Shown: one piece after another, positions 1-12,024 of the stretch
Layout of the letters: each line of letters opens with the position of its first letter
Position numbering within the stretch: the stretch's first letter is position 1
Assembly (NCBI GenBank): GCA_034440635.1
Contig: JAOTON010000477.1
Span: forward strand, 1,054,501 to 1,118,500
From: Lepas anatifera
Lineage: Eukaryota; Arthropoda; Thecostraca; Lepadidae
Length of the DNA stretch: 64,000 bases
Reading direction: 5' to 3'
Notes under the pieces: generated by a model
The model's input: the letters and a program-made list of their open reading frames with translations, nothing else
What the model was told of the DNA's origin: nothing
The model's database searches: none
Program-made: the position numbers and the translations under genes

Positions 1-112
1 CGGTGCTCGCTCATGTTGGGCCGCTTCGGCGCCTCCCGCTCATGTCGGGCCGCTTCGGCGCCTCTTGCCCATGTCGGGCAGCTTCGGCGCCTCTTGCCCA
101 TGTCGGGCGCTT
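1..112. repeat. 29-bp tandem repeat, cut by window edge
   Basis: About four copies of a GC-rich unit containing catgt, gggc and cttcggcgcc. The catg anchor recurs at 12, 41, 70 and 99, exactly 29 bp apart. The array may continue to the left of the window. Between 120 and 265 I see nothing. Confidence 0.85.
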
Positions 113-265
113 GGCAGTCCTGGAATGAATGATTGGTAACATAAGTCATTGGTATGCTATGTTACAAATACCGAGCAGTTACGTGGGTAAAAGGCCTCAC
201 GGTATCAGTGTGGATGGGGTCGTTAGAGAATCTAAGACTGTTTTTGAAATATTTTACTAGAGGTG

Positions 266-1085
266 TTAAACTTAGAAAAATAGAGAACCATAACTTCCGG
301 ATTTTCCGGGTTTTTAAAAACGGCGGTGTGTAGCTCCGCCGTATTTTCCATACCTTTTCTGACATCATTTTTACATTTTTTTCTAAAAAATTTAAGGTTA
401 GGTCATCTCAGGTCAGGTCACCAGCACAGGTCGAGTGACCTGACCTCAAAAAAGTTTAAGATAGCATAAGTCGGTACAGGGTGAACTTATCCGATTGATA
501 CTCATATCACATAATAGGCCCACCGAGTTCTCTAAAATATGTTCTGGTATCATTTATATCGATGACCTAAGGTCAGGACGAGCCATGACCTCTACATTTA
601 AAATACATGGGAAAACGGTTTTAACTGAATAACTTAGTAACGGATGGTGATAGAGCGTTTATTTTAACTGCACTAGATTTGCCTTGCCTTTGCGGTTCAT
701 GGCATGCATTTTACCTAATTTGACCATGTCAGGTCACATGGTGTATTTCACCTAGCAGGGTCATATTATATACCATTCGATTTGGCTTGCTACGAGGATG
801 TCAATGATCTTAATTGTTTTGCTCTATCTTTACTTGTTGAGATGAAATGACCGAAAACCTTCAATTACATGTTATCCCTGTGATGGCTTGTTTTGTCCTC
901 TAGTGGCCGTAAATGTGACCTGCAAAAAATGATTCAAATATTTTCGACGGAGAAGTAGATGGGCTACCCAACGCCGCTTACCGTTTTCGCTACCTAGCGT
1001 GGTTTCTTGAGATCTTAGGGGGCCGGTTACCCGCCCTCCCCGTCAAAGCGAAGGTGGCTCAGACCCCCGTCAATGCGCATGTTAA
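266..1085 (+). mobile_element. AGGTCA-rich TTAA element, copy A (degraded left end)
   Basis: This ~820-bp stretch aligns by eye, nearly end to end, with the copies at 23996-24792 and 28917-29763. Shared blocks include the palindromic GCC-rich left segment, the aggtcatctcaggtcaggtc block, 'gatagcataagtcgg' and 'aacggatggtgatagagc'. The right terminus carries two CCCCGTCAATGCG-type motifs and ends at TTAA (1082-1085). The left TTAA (266-269) is weaker because the left GC-rich terminus has decayed. There is no transposase ORF, so this is a non-autonomous element. TTAA target sites are characteristic of the piggyBac superfamily, but these termini do not start with the usual CCC, so the superfamily is an inference. 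Confidence 0.75.
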
Positions 1086-1558
1086 ATATTGAATGGTAAA
1101 CATCACAATCTACTATTTGGCTCATTCTGTGCTAAGGGACAGAGACAGCTTTAAGCGAAAAGCTGGGGGAGGGGGGACCAGAGATGAATCGTAAAAACGT
1201 GTTTGAAGAGGAATTTTGGTAAAATGACTAACAATAGGTAATTCTATATCTTTGGGGTCCATGACCGAATTTCCCCTTTTAGGATCCGCACCTGCAAAGG
1301 GGTAATAGTTTTTTTCCACCGCAAGTCCCAGCTAAGGCCCTTTTCGTTCGTAAAATGTTTTTTGTCGGGGCTAAGCATTGGCCTCCGTTGGAAAATAGGT
1401 TTATTTCCCTGCTTCTGCTTTCTTCTCTCATTCAGTCCGTGTTGCACCTATCATGCTCACACCGCAGGTACAGCTATTTTTGTTGGTATATGAATGCCAA
1501 GTGCCACTGTCGGCTCCAGAAAGAAAACAAGGAAAACGACTTACAGACTGGATATGGG

Positions 1559-1918
1559 CAGTGGCGGATCTAGCCAGTCGGTTTGGAGGGCAAGCCAAAG
1601 TCAATAAGTTAAAAAAAACATCACTCAGTGAGAGTAGGTATGCCCCAATTCAACTAGATGTTGGGTTTTGGGGTCGATAGGCAAAAAAGAAACGTCACGG
1701 GGGTGAAACATGTGGCTACAAGATATTTTCTTTTGCTATCCAAGGCCCAATGTTACACTGGCTGACTGGTCCTGTTAGAAACTGAGAATTGAACCACCAA
1801 AACCTTGCTTTTGGAACTAAAAAGGAGTCTGGGCAAAAGGAGGTCGACAGCTTTGAGGACAAAGACAGTTTTACCCCGAACCTTTCCTTGCCTTATTGCC
1901 CCCCTGGATCCGCCTCTG
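1559..1918. mobile_element. hAT-type MITE
   Basis: The left end reads CAGTGGCGGATCTAG and the right end is its imperfect complement, CTGGATCCGCCTCTG. Flanking 8-mers gatatggg (1551-1558) and gttgtggg (1919-1926) match at 6 of 8 positions, consistent with an aged hAT 8-bp target-site duplication. The ends match those of the MITE at 21350-21513. The interior carries no transposase. Confidence 0.6.
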
Positions 1919-2039
1919 GTTGTGGGAATTAGCTTACGACCGTGGGCCGTGAATGCTGACGTTTTCAAGCATTAACATATGTCGGGCTGTCTTTCAAATC
2001 TTTATTTTGCGCCAGGATCATTTCCCGGATTAATTCACA

Positions 2040-2420
2040 CTCTCCAGGGCTCTTTTCGGGTCACTTTGAGCTCGCCGGTGCTGGGACAGTCGCCGTAATA
2101 AAATTCTCAGAAAATATATTATCTATAGACCATTCTCCCCGTGTCGGACCGTGCGCAAAAATGGCAGCTCTAGCGCTGCGCTCTGAGGGCGGCAGTTCGC
2201 GCGGTGGCCAGCTGATCCGTCGCGCGCGGAGATTTCCCGCCATTTCCCACGTCGTCAGTCGGCGCGGCGCCGCAGCGCGGGTGGGTTGCACGTGGTATCG
2301 ACAGCGGAGAGATTGCGGTGAGGCGGGAAGCGAGAGCCGAGAGAGTCGGCGTTGGTGTTATCGAGGCTTCGAGTACCTACAGTGTACTGGTGAAAGCAAG
2401 GCCGACATTGCAGGTGGGTT
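2040..2420 (+). promoter_or_regulatory. GC/CpG-rich patch, possible promoter and 5' non-coding exon
   Basis: The stretch is rich in CG dinucleotides compared with its flanks. It contains an arthropod-like initiator TCAGT at 2255-2259 and, about 155 bp downstream, a plausible splice donor CAG|gtgggt after 2413. A plus-strand ORF crosses it (from 2161), but its arginine/glycine-rich composition looks like translated GC-rich DNA. It could be a promoter and 5' exon for a plus-strand gene such as the ASPP-like gene; only RNA data could decide. Confidence 0.2.
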
Positions 2421-2779
2421 GGAACAATTACAAATACGCAACCCCAGGGTAGGTGTGAGGATTTCTGGAAATCAGCCGCGGCGACGTACAGGGCTTTTGT
2501 TTCGTATTGATACTGACTGATCTATGAGGGGGGGGGGGGTAAAGGAAACGGAATCCAGCAAACTGGCCGAGTTTGCCATCCCCATTCCGCTTCGTTTGTA
2601 TTTACCGTTGTGTGGCGGGAGAATACGTCTCAGTCTGCTTGGTTTCGATGTCTATTTTTATGGTTGTTCAAAACGAAATCCTGCGCGACGGCGTCGAATC
2701 GAGCCTGAATATTCCTTAAGCTCATTTTCTCAGATTCATGGATTTCAGTCCATCCTTTAGCCTTCGCCTGGCTGTCTTT

Positions 2780-3180
2780 GCGACCTCGATGGCTTTTCCG
2801 AGGCGGCCGGAAAACGGCGGCGCAGAGCACCGCCGCTATACCGAGTAGGTATACCTATAGCTGTTCTTAGATCATTTTCGCATCGTTCCTGTGGTTTTCG
2901 AGTCAAAATCATGGCAGGGCAAGGTCAAGTGACCTGAGTCAGGTTATCCCTAAGATTTTACGTAGCATGGCGTTCACATTTATTTCTGTGCACATATGAG
3001 AGGATTACAATGATGCATCAATAATTACCGTATCTTGTTTGGTTCGGAAGTTATCAATGAAAAGTGAGCACCCCATAATACTGGTAAGTTATCGTTCTCG
3101 ACTTTGTTTGGCATCTATGGTGACCTAACCTTAACATGCGAGGCTATGTTTTATCTCTCCAATGACTTTCAAATGACCGC
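2780..3180 (+). mobile_element. Fragment of the AGGTCA-rich TTAA element family
   Basis: A GCC-palindrome segment (aaaacggcggcg ... cgccgc, about 2811-2850) is followed by 'ggtcaagtgacctgagtcagg' type half-sites (2930-2945). This is the same order as the left third of copies B and C, but the sequence is much diverged and no terminus is clear. It directly abuts the better preserved copy starting near 3185. Confidence 0.45.
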
Positions 3181-3184
3181 GGAA

Positions 3185-4072
3185 GGGGGCCTCGCGCGCA
3201 CTGGAGGGGGGCCTCGGAGGCCCCCACCTGTTTTTCAAGGTGGCCGGAGAACCGCTTGTAGCCGAAAAACGAAACGTGGCCACATTTAACAGAATTCAAT
3301 AGGCGTCGATTGGTGAAGATTTGTTGAAAATCGGCCGAAAATTTTTTGACTTATAGGCTTTCAAAGTCAGACCTACATTTTGAGATCGCCGTAAACGCGC
3401 GGTCGGATCCGTTAGCTTGCATTGAAGACCGAGTGGTGACGTCTAACGTCATATAAGCGGGACTATATGTAAGGTCACTTACATGAAAGTCAGGTCGGTC
3501 AAGGTCACGGTCAAGGTCATATCTGCACTTTCAAGGTCACTGACCATGTGCGTCCGGCCAAATGACATTACCCCGTCTGACATATGTTATGCTATGACGT
3601 CATCGGTAGGGTACCCCAATACAAAGGTCAGGTCAGGTCAGGTCAAGGTCATTGGGAAAGGTCATCCTATTTCCGCCAATCAGTGGCTACAGTGTTAGTA
3701 AAGTGTAAATAATAAGTAGTATACCATATGGTGACCTTAAAGGTCAATGACCTTGAATGACCTTGACCCAAAAGTTGTGGGGAAGCCTCTTTGAGACCTC
3801 TTCTCTATGAAACTTGTCCGCCTTTAGCTTATCCCGCCATTTTCCTGCATAATCACAGCATTTACCAATCGATCCTAGCATGGCCAATATTTGACCTTTA
3901 CGACCTTGTTTGACCTTGAAGATATTGACCTAGGTCAATGAAAATTGGTCATCATGAGATCACCACAGCCCCCACCCACCTACCAGTGGCGTTTTCTAAC
4001 CCTCTTAGTTTCCAGATCTTAGGGGGCCTCGCCCCTCCAGTGCGCTTAGTGCCGACCTCCAGTGGGTGTTAA
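3185..4072 (+). mobile_element. AGGTCA-rich TTAA element, divergent copy D
   Basis: The left part (3190-3260) has the same architecture as copies B and C: a GCGC-CACTGGAGGGG motif, a GGCCTCGGAGGCC palindrome, then a GTTTTTC and GAAAAACG hairpin region. The right part (4015-4072) has 'gatcttaggggg', a palindromic GC-rich segment, two CCTCCAGTG motifs and TTAA. The terminal motif is CACTGGAGG where copies B and C have CATTGACGG, so this is a subfamily. The left TTAA is lost. The interior (3470-3960) is the densest AGGTCA cluster in the window. Confidence 0.6.
3472..3960. promoter_or_regulatory. Cluster of nuclear-receptor half-sites with a perfect IR-1
   Basis: Within ~490 bp there are well over a dozen AGGTCA or TGACCT hexamers in both orientations. 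These include repeated TCAAGGTCA (the extended FTZ-F1/ERR monomer site), an overlapping run of four AGGTCA-type repeats (3625-3650), a TGACCTAGGTCA palindrome (about 3929-3940) and a perfect AGGTCA-A-TGACCT inverted repeat at 3741-3753. That last arrangement is the consensus for the ecdysone receptor/USP heterodimer. The motifs are read directly; receptor binding is an inference. Confidence 0.45.
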
Positions 4073-7000
4073 ACCTGTGTACCTACCACATTGCTTAAGA
4101 ACCAATGTCGTGCTCGGGGCTCGCTTTGCGCTATCTTCGAGGGGGCCCTAAAGGGAGCCACTGCACCAGCCGCTTCTCCTTGGTTACGCCACTGTAGAGG
4201 CCCCAGCCGACCAGATAGGGGCCTGCGGACTATAGAGAGCCCTGCAGAGAACTGTAGGGACTACTAGTTCAGAGACTCCTAGTTGAAGAGGGTCCTGCAA
4301 GTCAGAGTAAGCCCTGTAGATTTAAAAGGTCCTTGCCAGCCACGATGGTTCTCTCACTGAATGAGGACCCAGCTGGCCAGACAGGTTCCTGACGGCTCTA
4401 GACAGGGCCTTGACAGCCTGCGATTCGCACTGGGCCCATGTTGGCCAAATGGTCCGGCTGGCCATCCTGGCTTTATCGGTTAAAGAGGGCCCAGCTGACC
4501 AGACTGTAGACAGGGAACCCAGACCCCCAGTGGTTGACATTATATCTTTTTACAGACGTTTCTGATGGGTAAAAGGGCCCTTGTCACAGTATAGACTGTT
4601 GGGGGAGGCCTTAAGAGGACCCTATCTTGTATGAAGTTTCAAATTTGGGCACATAAGAAAGCGCAGTGCGTCGCGCGGCCCGTGTCCTCGCGGCCTTGCC
4701 TTCAGTGCCCTCAGGGGGGATGGGAGTGCCTGCCCTTGCCGCCCCTGGCTATACACCTGATTAAATCAGCTTGCGTGATACTTCAGCCTGAAAGTATTTT
4801 CTGGAATTTTACATGTTCACTGACCTACAGTGCCCTAGCTTTTGTCCGGAAATGAAAATCTTTGGTATATTAACAAAAGAGTGATTCAAAATCTTTCGAA
4901 TTGTGTTGAGTAAATGTTTCTAGCTCTATGTATATAAGAGAAAATTAGGAAGGTAAAGGGTCTTACAGTGAATTCTCTCAAATATTTTATCGGGCACAAG
5001 CAGAGAAGACGCTGGAGTTTCGAGAGGCAATACAGTGACTTGATTGACCTCATGGTGTACTAAGCATGGCAAACATTTAACGTTAAAAATCCATTGATGT
5101 CACTAAAGCATGGCAAACACATTTAACGTTAAAAATCCATTGGATGTCACTAACGCACCTGTCTGCCGCTGTTTACGATTGTTGCTCCGTGTCGCTGCAT
5201 CAATAATTTTTTTGGAGTCTGAGTACATATTTGTGTTTTATGTAATAACATCCTCAAATTTAAGTGAAATGTGGCACCTAGGTGCAATTCTAGTCTGGAG
5301 CGTTTTTTTAGGGTATTTCTTATTACGCCTGACAGATTCAGCTTTAGTTGTGCGGAAAAATGGCTAATAAGCCTATTATTTCGTATTATTTAATATTCCG
5401 CCCTATGCCGACCCATACCTAGGGTAATAAAGGACCTCATACCACGTAACTACCAAAGGAGGAGGGATCCTTACGCGAGGTAAATCAGAAGGGCTGGCAA
5501 CAAAAATCGACCCCAGTTCGTGTGCGCAAAACCCAAGATCGCAAAACCCTTTGTCAGAGTAGAAGGCAGGAGTTTGGTGTTTGATATTCAGGTTTTGTAT
5601 TTAGTAAAATATTCATATTTGAGGCTCTATCTTGCAAGCGCATTGAGCTGAAATAAGATGGACTCCTGGAGAGTTTTGAGCTGATGAATGTTCCTGCGGG
5701 ACTGGGGGTTTATCGACGCACCAACTGCCAGACTCATATAGCTGGCGGGACTTGGAATGTGACAGCGAATATCGCTCAGAATACTTCACATCCACGTCGG
5801 TAATACTGAGCGTGGACATCGGGTTGTCACGTTTTTGCTCTCATATCCGAAACATAGACAAATCACCCATCATATAAAAGGTGAGCCCATTCCGAGCCTG
5901 GTATTTATATTATTTCATTGCGAATCGTTCTCTACTATTCACGTTAGATATGAATATCTATCTGAGTATCGAATATGGAAGCTCCTAATGTCTCCGGACA
6001 TTTAGCTCCCCGGCTTATCGAGGCAGACTTCATTTCTGTTTATTAGATTTTGGGCGGCCCCCAATGATCTTAATATTAACCTGATAGACGTAGGAATGTC
6101 CAGAACATGGGTGGGCGTGGGGACAGAGCATGGTGTTTATTTTAAATTTGTTTCTTTCCAGTCAGCACCACTGGGTCAATGGTTAAGGTGAACAGTGGAG
6201 GGTCATGGCCCCCTTCCCCTGTTCCTATTTCTCTGCTTGACCTTATCAGAAAATGGCCAAACGGATTACACTTGCATTTCCAACATTCTTCTGGTCTTAA
6301 AGTTTTTACATGCGTATGCTCTTATTTTTAGCAGCAGAGAAAATTCAACCTTGACTAGGATACAGGTGGCACAGACCCGAAACGGTCAGGAAACCCCAGA
6401 CTTACACCGAACTGATATTTCATGTTCGGTGAGAAATTAGTGGTCACATGCCGGCGACGGCTTATGTTGAAGGACACCCATTTTTTTACCGCGAGTTACA
6501 TTCTTACGCCATCCAACCGCTATCTTTTAATCAAATTTTTTTTTCCAAGCCACATACTGGGCTTATCTAGGTTCTCGCAGTAAAAAATTGCTCATTTAGG
6601 TGCGCAATTTGTGCGAAACGCCGGGCAGTTATGTGCGGTTTGATGCTGTCTAACACTAAACTATGGATGACTCACGATCTTAAGACAGGTACTGGCTTTA
6701 TAAACCACGAGGTCGCATGCCCCGTTTAAGACGGCATCGGAGACACTTTGTTCCACCAAAAACTGACCAGTCTGAAAATAGCCCCTGTGGAAAAGCGTCA
6801 TTTTTATGTAGTATTTAAAAGGTAGTGGTCACACCAAGCCATTTGTGTGACCACCAAAGCCTTGGCGTTGGTGGTCACATTTGTTGGGAGAATACAAAGG
6901 GTGAGCAATTTGGAGCAAATGCGAAGGAAAATGCATGCCCCAAAATATCCCATCAGTGGGAAAATTTGTTTACTCGTGATATCACAAGATCTGAACAAGG

Positions 7001-7177
7001 ACTATTTATTACCGGCAAGGATTTCATTGTTTGTGATAAGACCCGCAACCCTATGCCTGCCATACCAGTTGATAATTGTTGGGCTTTAAGAACGCACCAA
7101 CTAACAATGCCACCCGGCGTCGCCAGCACTCACCTTGTTGGGAGGGATTTTAGGGTATCAGATCAACTTTTTCAGAG
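4073..7177. other. Gene-free stretch
   Basis: No convincing exon, transposon terminus or RNA gene is visible. The only structures are a 43-49 bp tandem duplication (5060-5151) and a perfect 10-bp stem, gtggtcacac / gtgtgaccac, at 6825-6854. ORFs here are short and lack codon bias. Confidence 0.5.
5060..5151. repeat. Short tandem duplication
   Basis: Two adjacent copies (5060-5102 and 5103-5151) share aagcatggcaaaca, atttaacgttaaaaatcc and gatgtcacta. The second copy has small insertions. Confidence 0.85.
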
Positions 7178-7250
7178 GCTCCGCCGAGATTTGAACCCAA
7201 GACCGGTGGCTTAGAAGACAGGGGTGCTATCCACTGAGCCACCCATCTCC
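7178..7250 (-). repeat. tRNA-derived sequence (SINE head or tRNA pseudogene)
   Basis: On the minus strand an A-box-like tggctcagtggatagc is followed by a cttctaa loop (Arg-TCT anticodon position) and a B-box-like gggttcaaatc. Spacing is tRNA-like, but the anticodon stem is mispaired and the acceptor arms do not match, so a functional tRNA is unlikely. A tRNA-derived SINE is the better reading. Confidence 0.5.
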
Positions 7251-7290
7251 TGCCATACTAGTTAACAGATTTGGAGGAACTTGAATGCTT

Positions 7291-8170
7291 TTAACACCCG
7301 CCCCAGTGGGCCTCCGAGCCACCTTTGCCCCAGTGGGGGGTTTTCAAACCCCCATCGATCTCGGCCTCTATACGGGATAGCGGCAAGACGCGAATGGTAG
7401 TGAATAGCCCATAATGAACAAAGAAGAAACTAAGTCGTTCATTTTTTGGCTCAGCTCAATACTGAGGTCACCACAGGTTACAGAAGGTGACCGGCAAGAG
7501 AATAGTTTTTGGACTCTGGCTCCATGTCTGACCGGGTTGCGTTCGAGTCAAGTTTAAGGCGCTATTCGCTTTCACTCATTACAGTGATCTAACGATGTAC
7601 GATGTGACTACGATGATACTAGGTCAAACCATCAAAATGAGCTCGTCTAAGGTCAGGATAGGGTGACAATCGAGTCCAACACACACGGCCAATATGCATA
7701 TCAATTTACTAGCTGTGATAATCCAAACGCAATGAGATCACAATTAAGCTAAACATTTTCCGCGAAGTTTTGACTCAAGTCTGAAAACCTGCTTAAGTAG
7801 TCCCAGATAACCTCTCAGAGGTCACAGGTCCAAACTTGCAGCATGGCCGTGGGGAGTGGGCTAACATACTACGGTTTCGAGGATAAAAATGTATTCTAAG
7901 CCATATCTACAGAAAATTAGCCATTTTCGGTCAATCCCCGTTTTCCCATGAATTTCCAATGGAGATGTCATGACCCGTACCTGACCCGAGGTTGTCGATA
8001 CAAAAATCCCGTTACAACTTGGTATAGTCGGTCAGCCCGCCATGTAATACGAATATCAAAACAATAGATTAAAGCTACTGCCACTGGTACCACTTCATGC
8101 ATCTTTGGAGACGAGCTCACTTGAGCTGGCCTGGTGGCCTGACCTGATATGACCCAGGCTCACAATTTTC
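7291..8170 (-). mobile_element. AGGTCA-rich TTAA element, copy E (reverse orientation)
   Basis: It starts at TTAA (7291-7294), followed by CACCCGCCCCAGTGGG, 'gagccaccttt', a second CCCCAGTGGGG and a GGGGGTTTTCAAACCCCC palindrome. This is the reverse complement of the right-end layout of copies C and D. Half-sites (aggtca, tgacc) are scattered to about 8155. The far terminus is not recognisable, so the end is approximate. Confidence 0.5.
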
Positions 8171-8721
8171 GGAAAAGTTGCGGAATCGATCAAGGATAAG
8201 GTGTGTCAATTACGGTGGCACGGCCTGCCTCGTGCCGCCGTGTTTCTTTTAGCGCCGTCGGAAAAATTAGAGTGGGGTATTCAAACACACCTCACTGGGC
8301 CGAGGGTTAACCCGTCCTTCGCATTTTCATCATTCCTTTCACTCGAATCGTTTCGTCTTGCTCCATCACATATCCGCCCGTTGTGCAAGTGCGGCGTATG
8401 GCGGCGACGCCAGGATTGCCTGCGGGCGCCACCTGGTGCACGGTCCTGTTGCACTCGAGCCCTCTTCAGACACTCCCCGGTCACATCCATGGCGTAATGG
8501 CTGCAGCCCTGTGTCCAGATTATTCATGGGGCCTGGCGGTGGGTTAGCCTGTGGAAGCTGTAACTGGCTGGCTGCAGAATGCCGAGCAGCCGGCGGGCTG
8601 GGCCGGTGTAAGTCTGAGTTACTGACGGTGTCGCCGCCGAGCCGTCCTTGGCGCTCGGGAGAAACCGCGGCAGTCACCGCGCTCACATGATTGGTGATGG
8701 CGGCCTGCTGCTCTACCGCGG

Positions 8722-8843
8722 CAGCGACGCCCGTGTCACAGCCGAAGGTCTCTCCTACCGACAGCGACGCCCGTGTCACAGCCGAAGGTCTCTCCTACCG
8801 CGACAGCGACGCCCGTGTCACAGCCGAAGGTCTCTCCGGCGGG
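8722..8843. repeat. 40-42 bp tandem repeat, 3 copies
   Basis: Three copies of a unit beginning cagcgacgcccgtgtcacag start at 8722, 8762 and 8804 and run through gccgaaggtctctcc. The surrounding 8200-9100 is GC-rich but has no credible exon. Confidence 0.85.
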
Positions 8844-9144
8844 ACCTTGTTCAGGCCGACCGAGGCAGCCGTGTGCGACCACAGGGAGAGGTCGCCGGAT
8901 ACCGCCGGGACTGCTGACTGAAGTCTGGCTGTCGCTGTCATACTACGGCCAAGCTAGACTCGGCTGCTTGGTGTTGGACAGGTCCGCCAGGATGCTGAAC
9001 AAAGTATTGAGTGCGCAGTTTGGGACGCCTGCTCGTTCTGAGGTTTGTTGTGACAGGGGCCGTTTCTGAGGTCGTCGTTTGGTGTTACAGGGGCCGTTTT
9101 TTAGGTCCTATGACCGCTGCAGCTCCTGGCTGATGACCCGCACG

Positions 9145-9225
9145 CCGGTTAGTGAGTGGGCTCCAGGTTTGAACCTGCGACCTTCAGGTCAGCAACACCG
9201 TGCCTTCAACAGCGATTAGCTTAAT
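9145..9225 (-). repeat. Possible tRNA-derived SINE fragment
   Basis: The minus strand contains a B-box-like gcaggttcaaacctg preceded by a gacctgaaggtc stem. An A box is not clear. This is a weak call. Confidence 0.25.
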
Positions 9226-10552
9226 CCCCTCTTCAAGAACGCCATGTGCACATGGTGGAACAATATTGCGTTGGCCTATAAGTGCCTTTTTATACCACAG
9301 TAACCTGTATGCAAAGGCTGTTTTAAACATGATATGACGTGTTTCGACCTCTATCTAAAGAATCAAGGACAACAAATTGGAGGGAATGATCTAGTGCAGC
9401 CTCATTATGTACCTGTTACGTGCTAGCATCGGACCTGCTGTATTTTTATAACCGCGATGTCCGCGCAAGAAACGTGAGCAATGGTAGCGTTCATCAAATA
9501 TCGGGCGGAGACTGGAATGGCAGATGTCGTAATCCTGGCATCGCAGCTGTCGTGACCCTGGAATTGCAGCTGTCGTAACTCGCTGTACCTCGGAGGGCCG
9601 CAGCGGGTCCTAGTGACTGGATCTGGCAGTGAGCTGAGGTTGGACGCGGGTGTACCTACCGTGCCAACAATGCCCGCTGCCGCGCCAACAACGCGCGGTA
9701 TGGGTCGCAATTGGGTTCACCTCACCACTGAGCTGAAACAATGGCATTGTGCTGGTAAAGGCTAGAGGCCTGTTTACTGTGAGCAGAGAACTATACTCGT
9801 ACGAAACAAGGTTTATGGCTCAGGTGTGTTATGGCTCCGGCGTGGCCTTACACGGCGCTGTCAGAAGGGTTTGCGGTAAAACAAAACAAAACACAGCCGA
9901 AATTATTACGTTGCACTGAAGAGAATCGTTTGCTTAAGAGGAAACGGGAGCTTTGCGCTGGCCGGCACCCTTCAATGGGCATAACTTCCTTAGATGCAGA
10001 CCCGCTGCCGGGGAGCTTTAGCACGGTCTTTCTGTAGGTATCCGCCGAGATACACCCTGTCATAGGCCAATATGATATGGCAAATTGCTCTGGCAATTTG
10101 CGTGATATGGAGTTGCAACAACTGTCTTTGAAATTATTTGTAATGAAGGAGATGAAACCATGGTATGAGTTAATCTTTGAACTATCGGGGGCGGGGGGTG
10201 GGGGTAGTCGAATCAAAACACGTCCTTTTGGTCGTCATTAGGGGCTGTCCACAAAAAGGTTTCAGCGACCAAAGCGGGGAGGAGTCCCTCGCTGACGAGG
10301 GGGAATACGTGGGTTGACTTTCGCTGACGAAAGGGAAGCGAGGCTTTTGTTGACGATTGCTGATGGGGGGGAAGGGGGGACAGGCAGCGAGGGTAACATT
10401 AGTGGGCATCATCAAAACATATCGTTCTTTCTTCAACGGCTCAACATTTCCTTGTGTCAACTTTGCCTCTAGATGACATTACATGCAATAGGATAAGATG
10501 ATATGCAAAGTAAGGATGTACAAGTTTCCAATCAAGAATAAAGTCGACGATT

Positions 10553-11195
10553 GAGGCTGTTTGTGGAATGGAGGACAAATAATCGACTTACCTGGAATTG
10601 TTCTGTTGAGCGAGAACTGTGCAGGCTGGACTAGGGCCCTGAGGGATGAGCCGATCATTTCAATTGATGAGTTTGTGGGAATAGTACGTCCGTTTGATCC
10701 ATGTCGAACTATTCGTATAATCACAATATTTGTATTTTGGTGCAGAAGGTGACTGTTTTTGTTCCGATCCGCAGGTAAAACTCAGTATTCGTTGTAGTAA
10801 TGTATCCAGTGCTGGATCTAGGCCGATAGTCTAGGTGGAGAGGGCAACATGGTTTAAATTGTGAAAACATGTGTGTTGAAGAAAATCGGCGAAAATTGGG
10901 GAGGGGCGTGGGGTCAAATGTACTTTCCTCGCCCCCTGGTTCTTGGCCTGACTGTATCACGGAAAGAAACTACCACGAAAATCTGAAGTTGGGATTTTCG
11001 TGAACTTGTCTGCCTTTGCATTTTGTACCTTTAGCGTCTTTCACCATTGTTTTGGAGGCTGAGGAAAATTTGCTGACGAGAGAGGGCGGGCCTGGAAATT
11101 GCTGACGCTTGCTTGGAAGAAGGGGTAGGGGTCAGCCATTAATTGCTGAATGCTGACAAGGGGGAGGGGTCCGGACACTCCTAAATTTTTCTGAC
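10553..11195 (+). repeat. Dispersed repeat H, copy 1
   Basis: It shares 'ggacaaataatcg', 'gttgagcgagaactg' and 'gcaggc' near its left end, and a right block with 'ttgctgacg', 'gggtcagcc', 'gaggggtccgga' and 'aaattt', with 50915-51250. Copy 2 is shorter. The borders are approximate and no coding capacity is seen. A related GC-rich patch with repeated cgctgacga lies at 10190-10380. The stretch 9230-10190 shows nothing. Confidence 0.5.
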
Positions 11196-11619
11196 GTATG
11201 TGAGCTGCTCCTTATTACATTCTACGAACCAGCCACGTGTTCAAAGTGAAGAGTGCAACCTGAAATACACGCACCTGCGAAACGCCCACTATTCAGTGTC
11301 AGACGTTTGATCATGCGAAACATCATCTTTCCCTCTAGTGGAATATGGAGGAAAACTGCATTCTGATATTCGTTTGAGGCCGAACAATCAACTTAAACGC
11401 CTACTTGCTCACCACTTGAGCCATCACCCGGTCTCCCAGGACGGTACTGAGCGTCGAGTGGGTTCGATGCCGCTGTAAGCACCGTGTTTCAGTGTGGCTC
11501 GACGAGGCCCTCGGGGAAATGCCCATGACAACCAACATATTCTCGTAAAGTTGTGCACTGGGTGTGCTTGGGTGAAAAATAACAACCCAGTTGGAGACAG
11601 GGCCGTCTAATACAGCTGG

Positions 11620-12024
11620 TCATTGCCCCTGTGGGCGGCGGTGTCGGAATCCAGTGCCCCTGTGGGCGGTGGTGTCGGAATCCAGTGCCCCCGTGGACCG
11701 CTGTGTCGGAATCCAGCGCCCCTGTGGGCGACTGTGTTGGAACCCAGTGTCCATGTGGGCCGCTGTGTCGGAATCCAGCGCTCCTGTGGGCGGTGGTGTC
11801 GGAATCCAGCGCCCCTGTGTGCGGCTGTGTCGGAACCCAGTGCCCCTGTGGGCGGCTGTGTCGGAACCCAGTGCCCATGTGGGCCGCTGTGTCGGAGTCC
11901 AGTGCCCCTGTGGGCGGCGTGTCGGAACCCAGTGTCCCTGTGGGCGGCTGTGTCGGAACCCAGTGCCCCTGTGGGCGGCTGTGTCGGAACCCAGTGCCCC
12001 TGTGGGCGGCGGTGTCGGAATCCA
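11620..12024. repeat. 31-bp GC-rich minisatellite, ~13 copies
   Basis: The unit is cagtgcccctgtgggcgg plus a ctgtgtcggaacc-type tail, 31 bp in total. The period is not a multiple of 3, so every frame on both strands stays open and several overlapping Cys- or Pro-rich ORFs arise. None is a gene. Confidence 0.95.

Noticed and set aside
7178..7250. Functional tRNA-Arg (TCT)
   Set aside because: A and B boxes are present, but the anticodon stem is mispaired and the acceptor arms do not match.
10079..10101. gcaaattgc / gcaatttgc short hairpin
   Set aside because: An 8-9 bp stem is expected by chance in a window this size.
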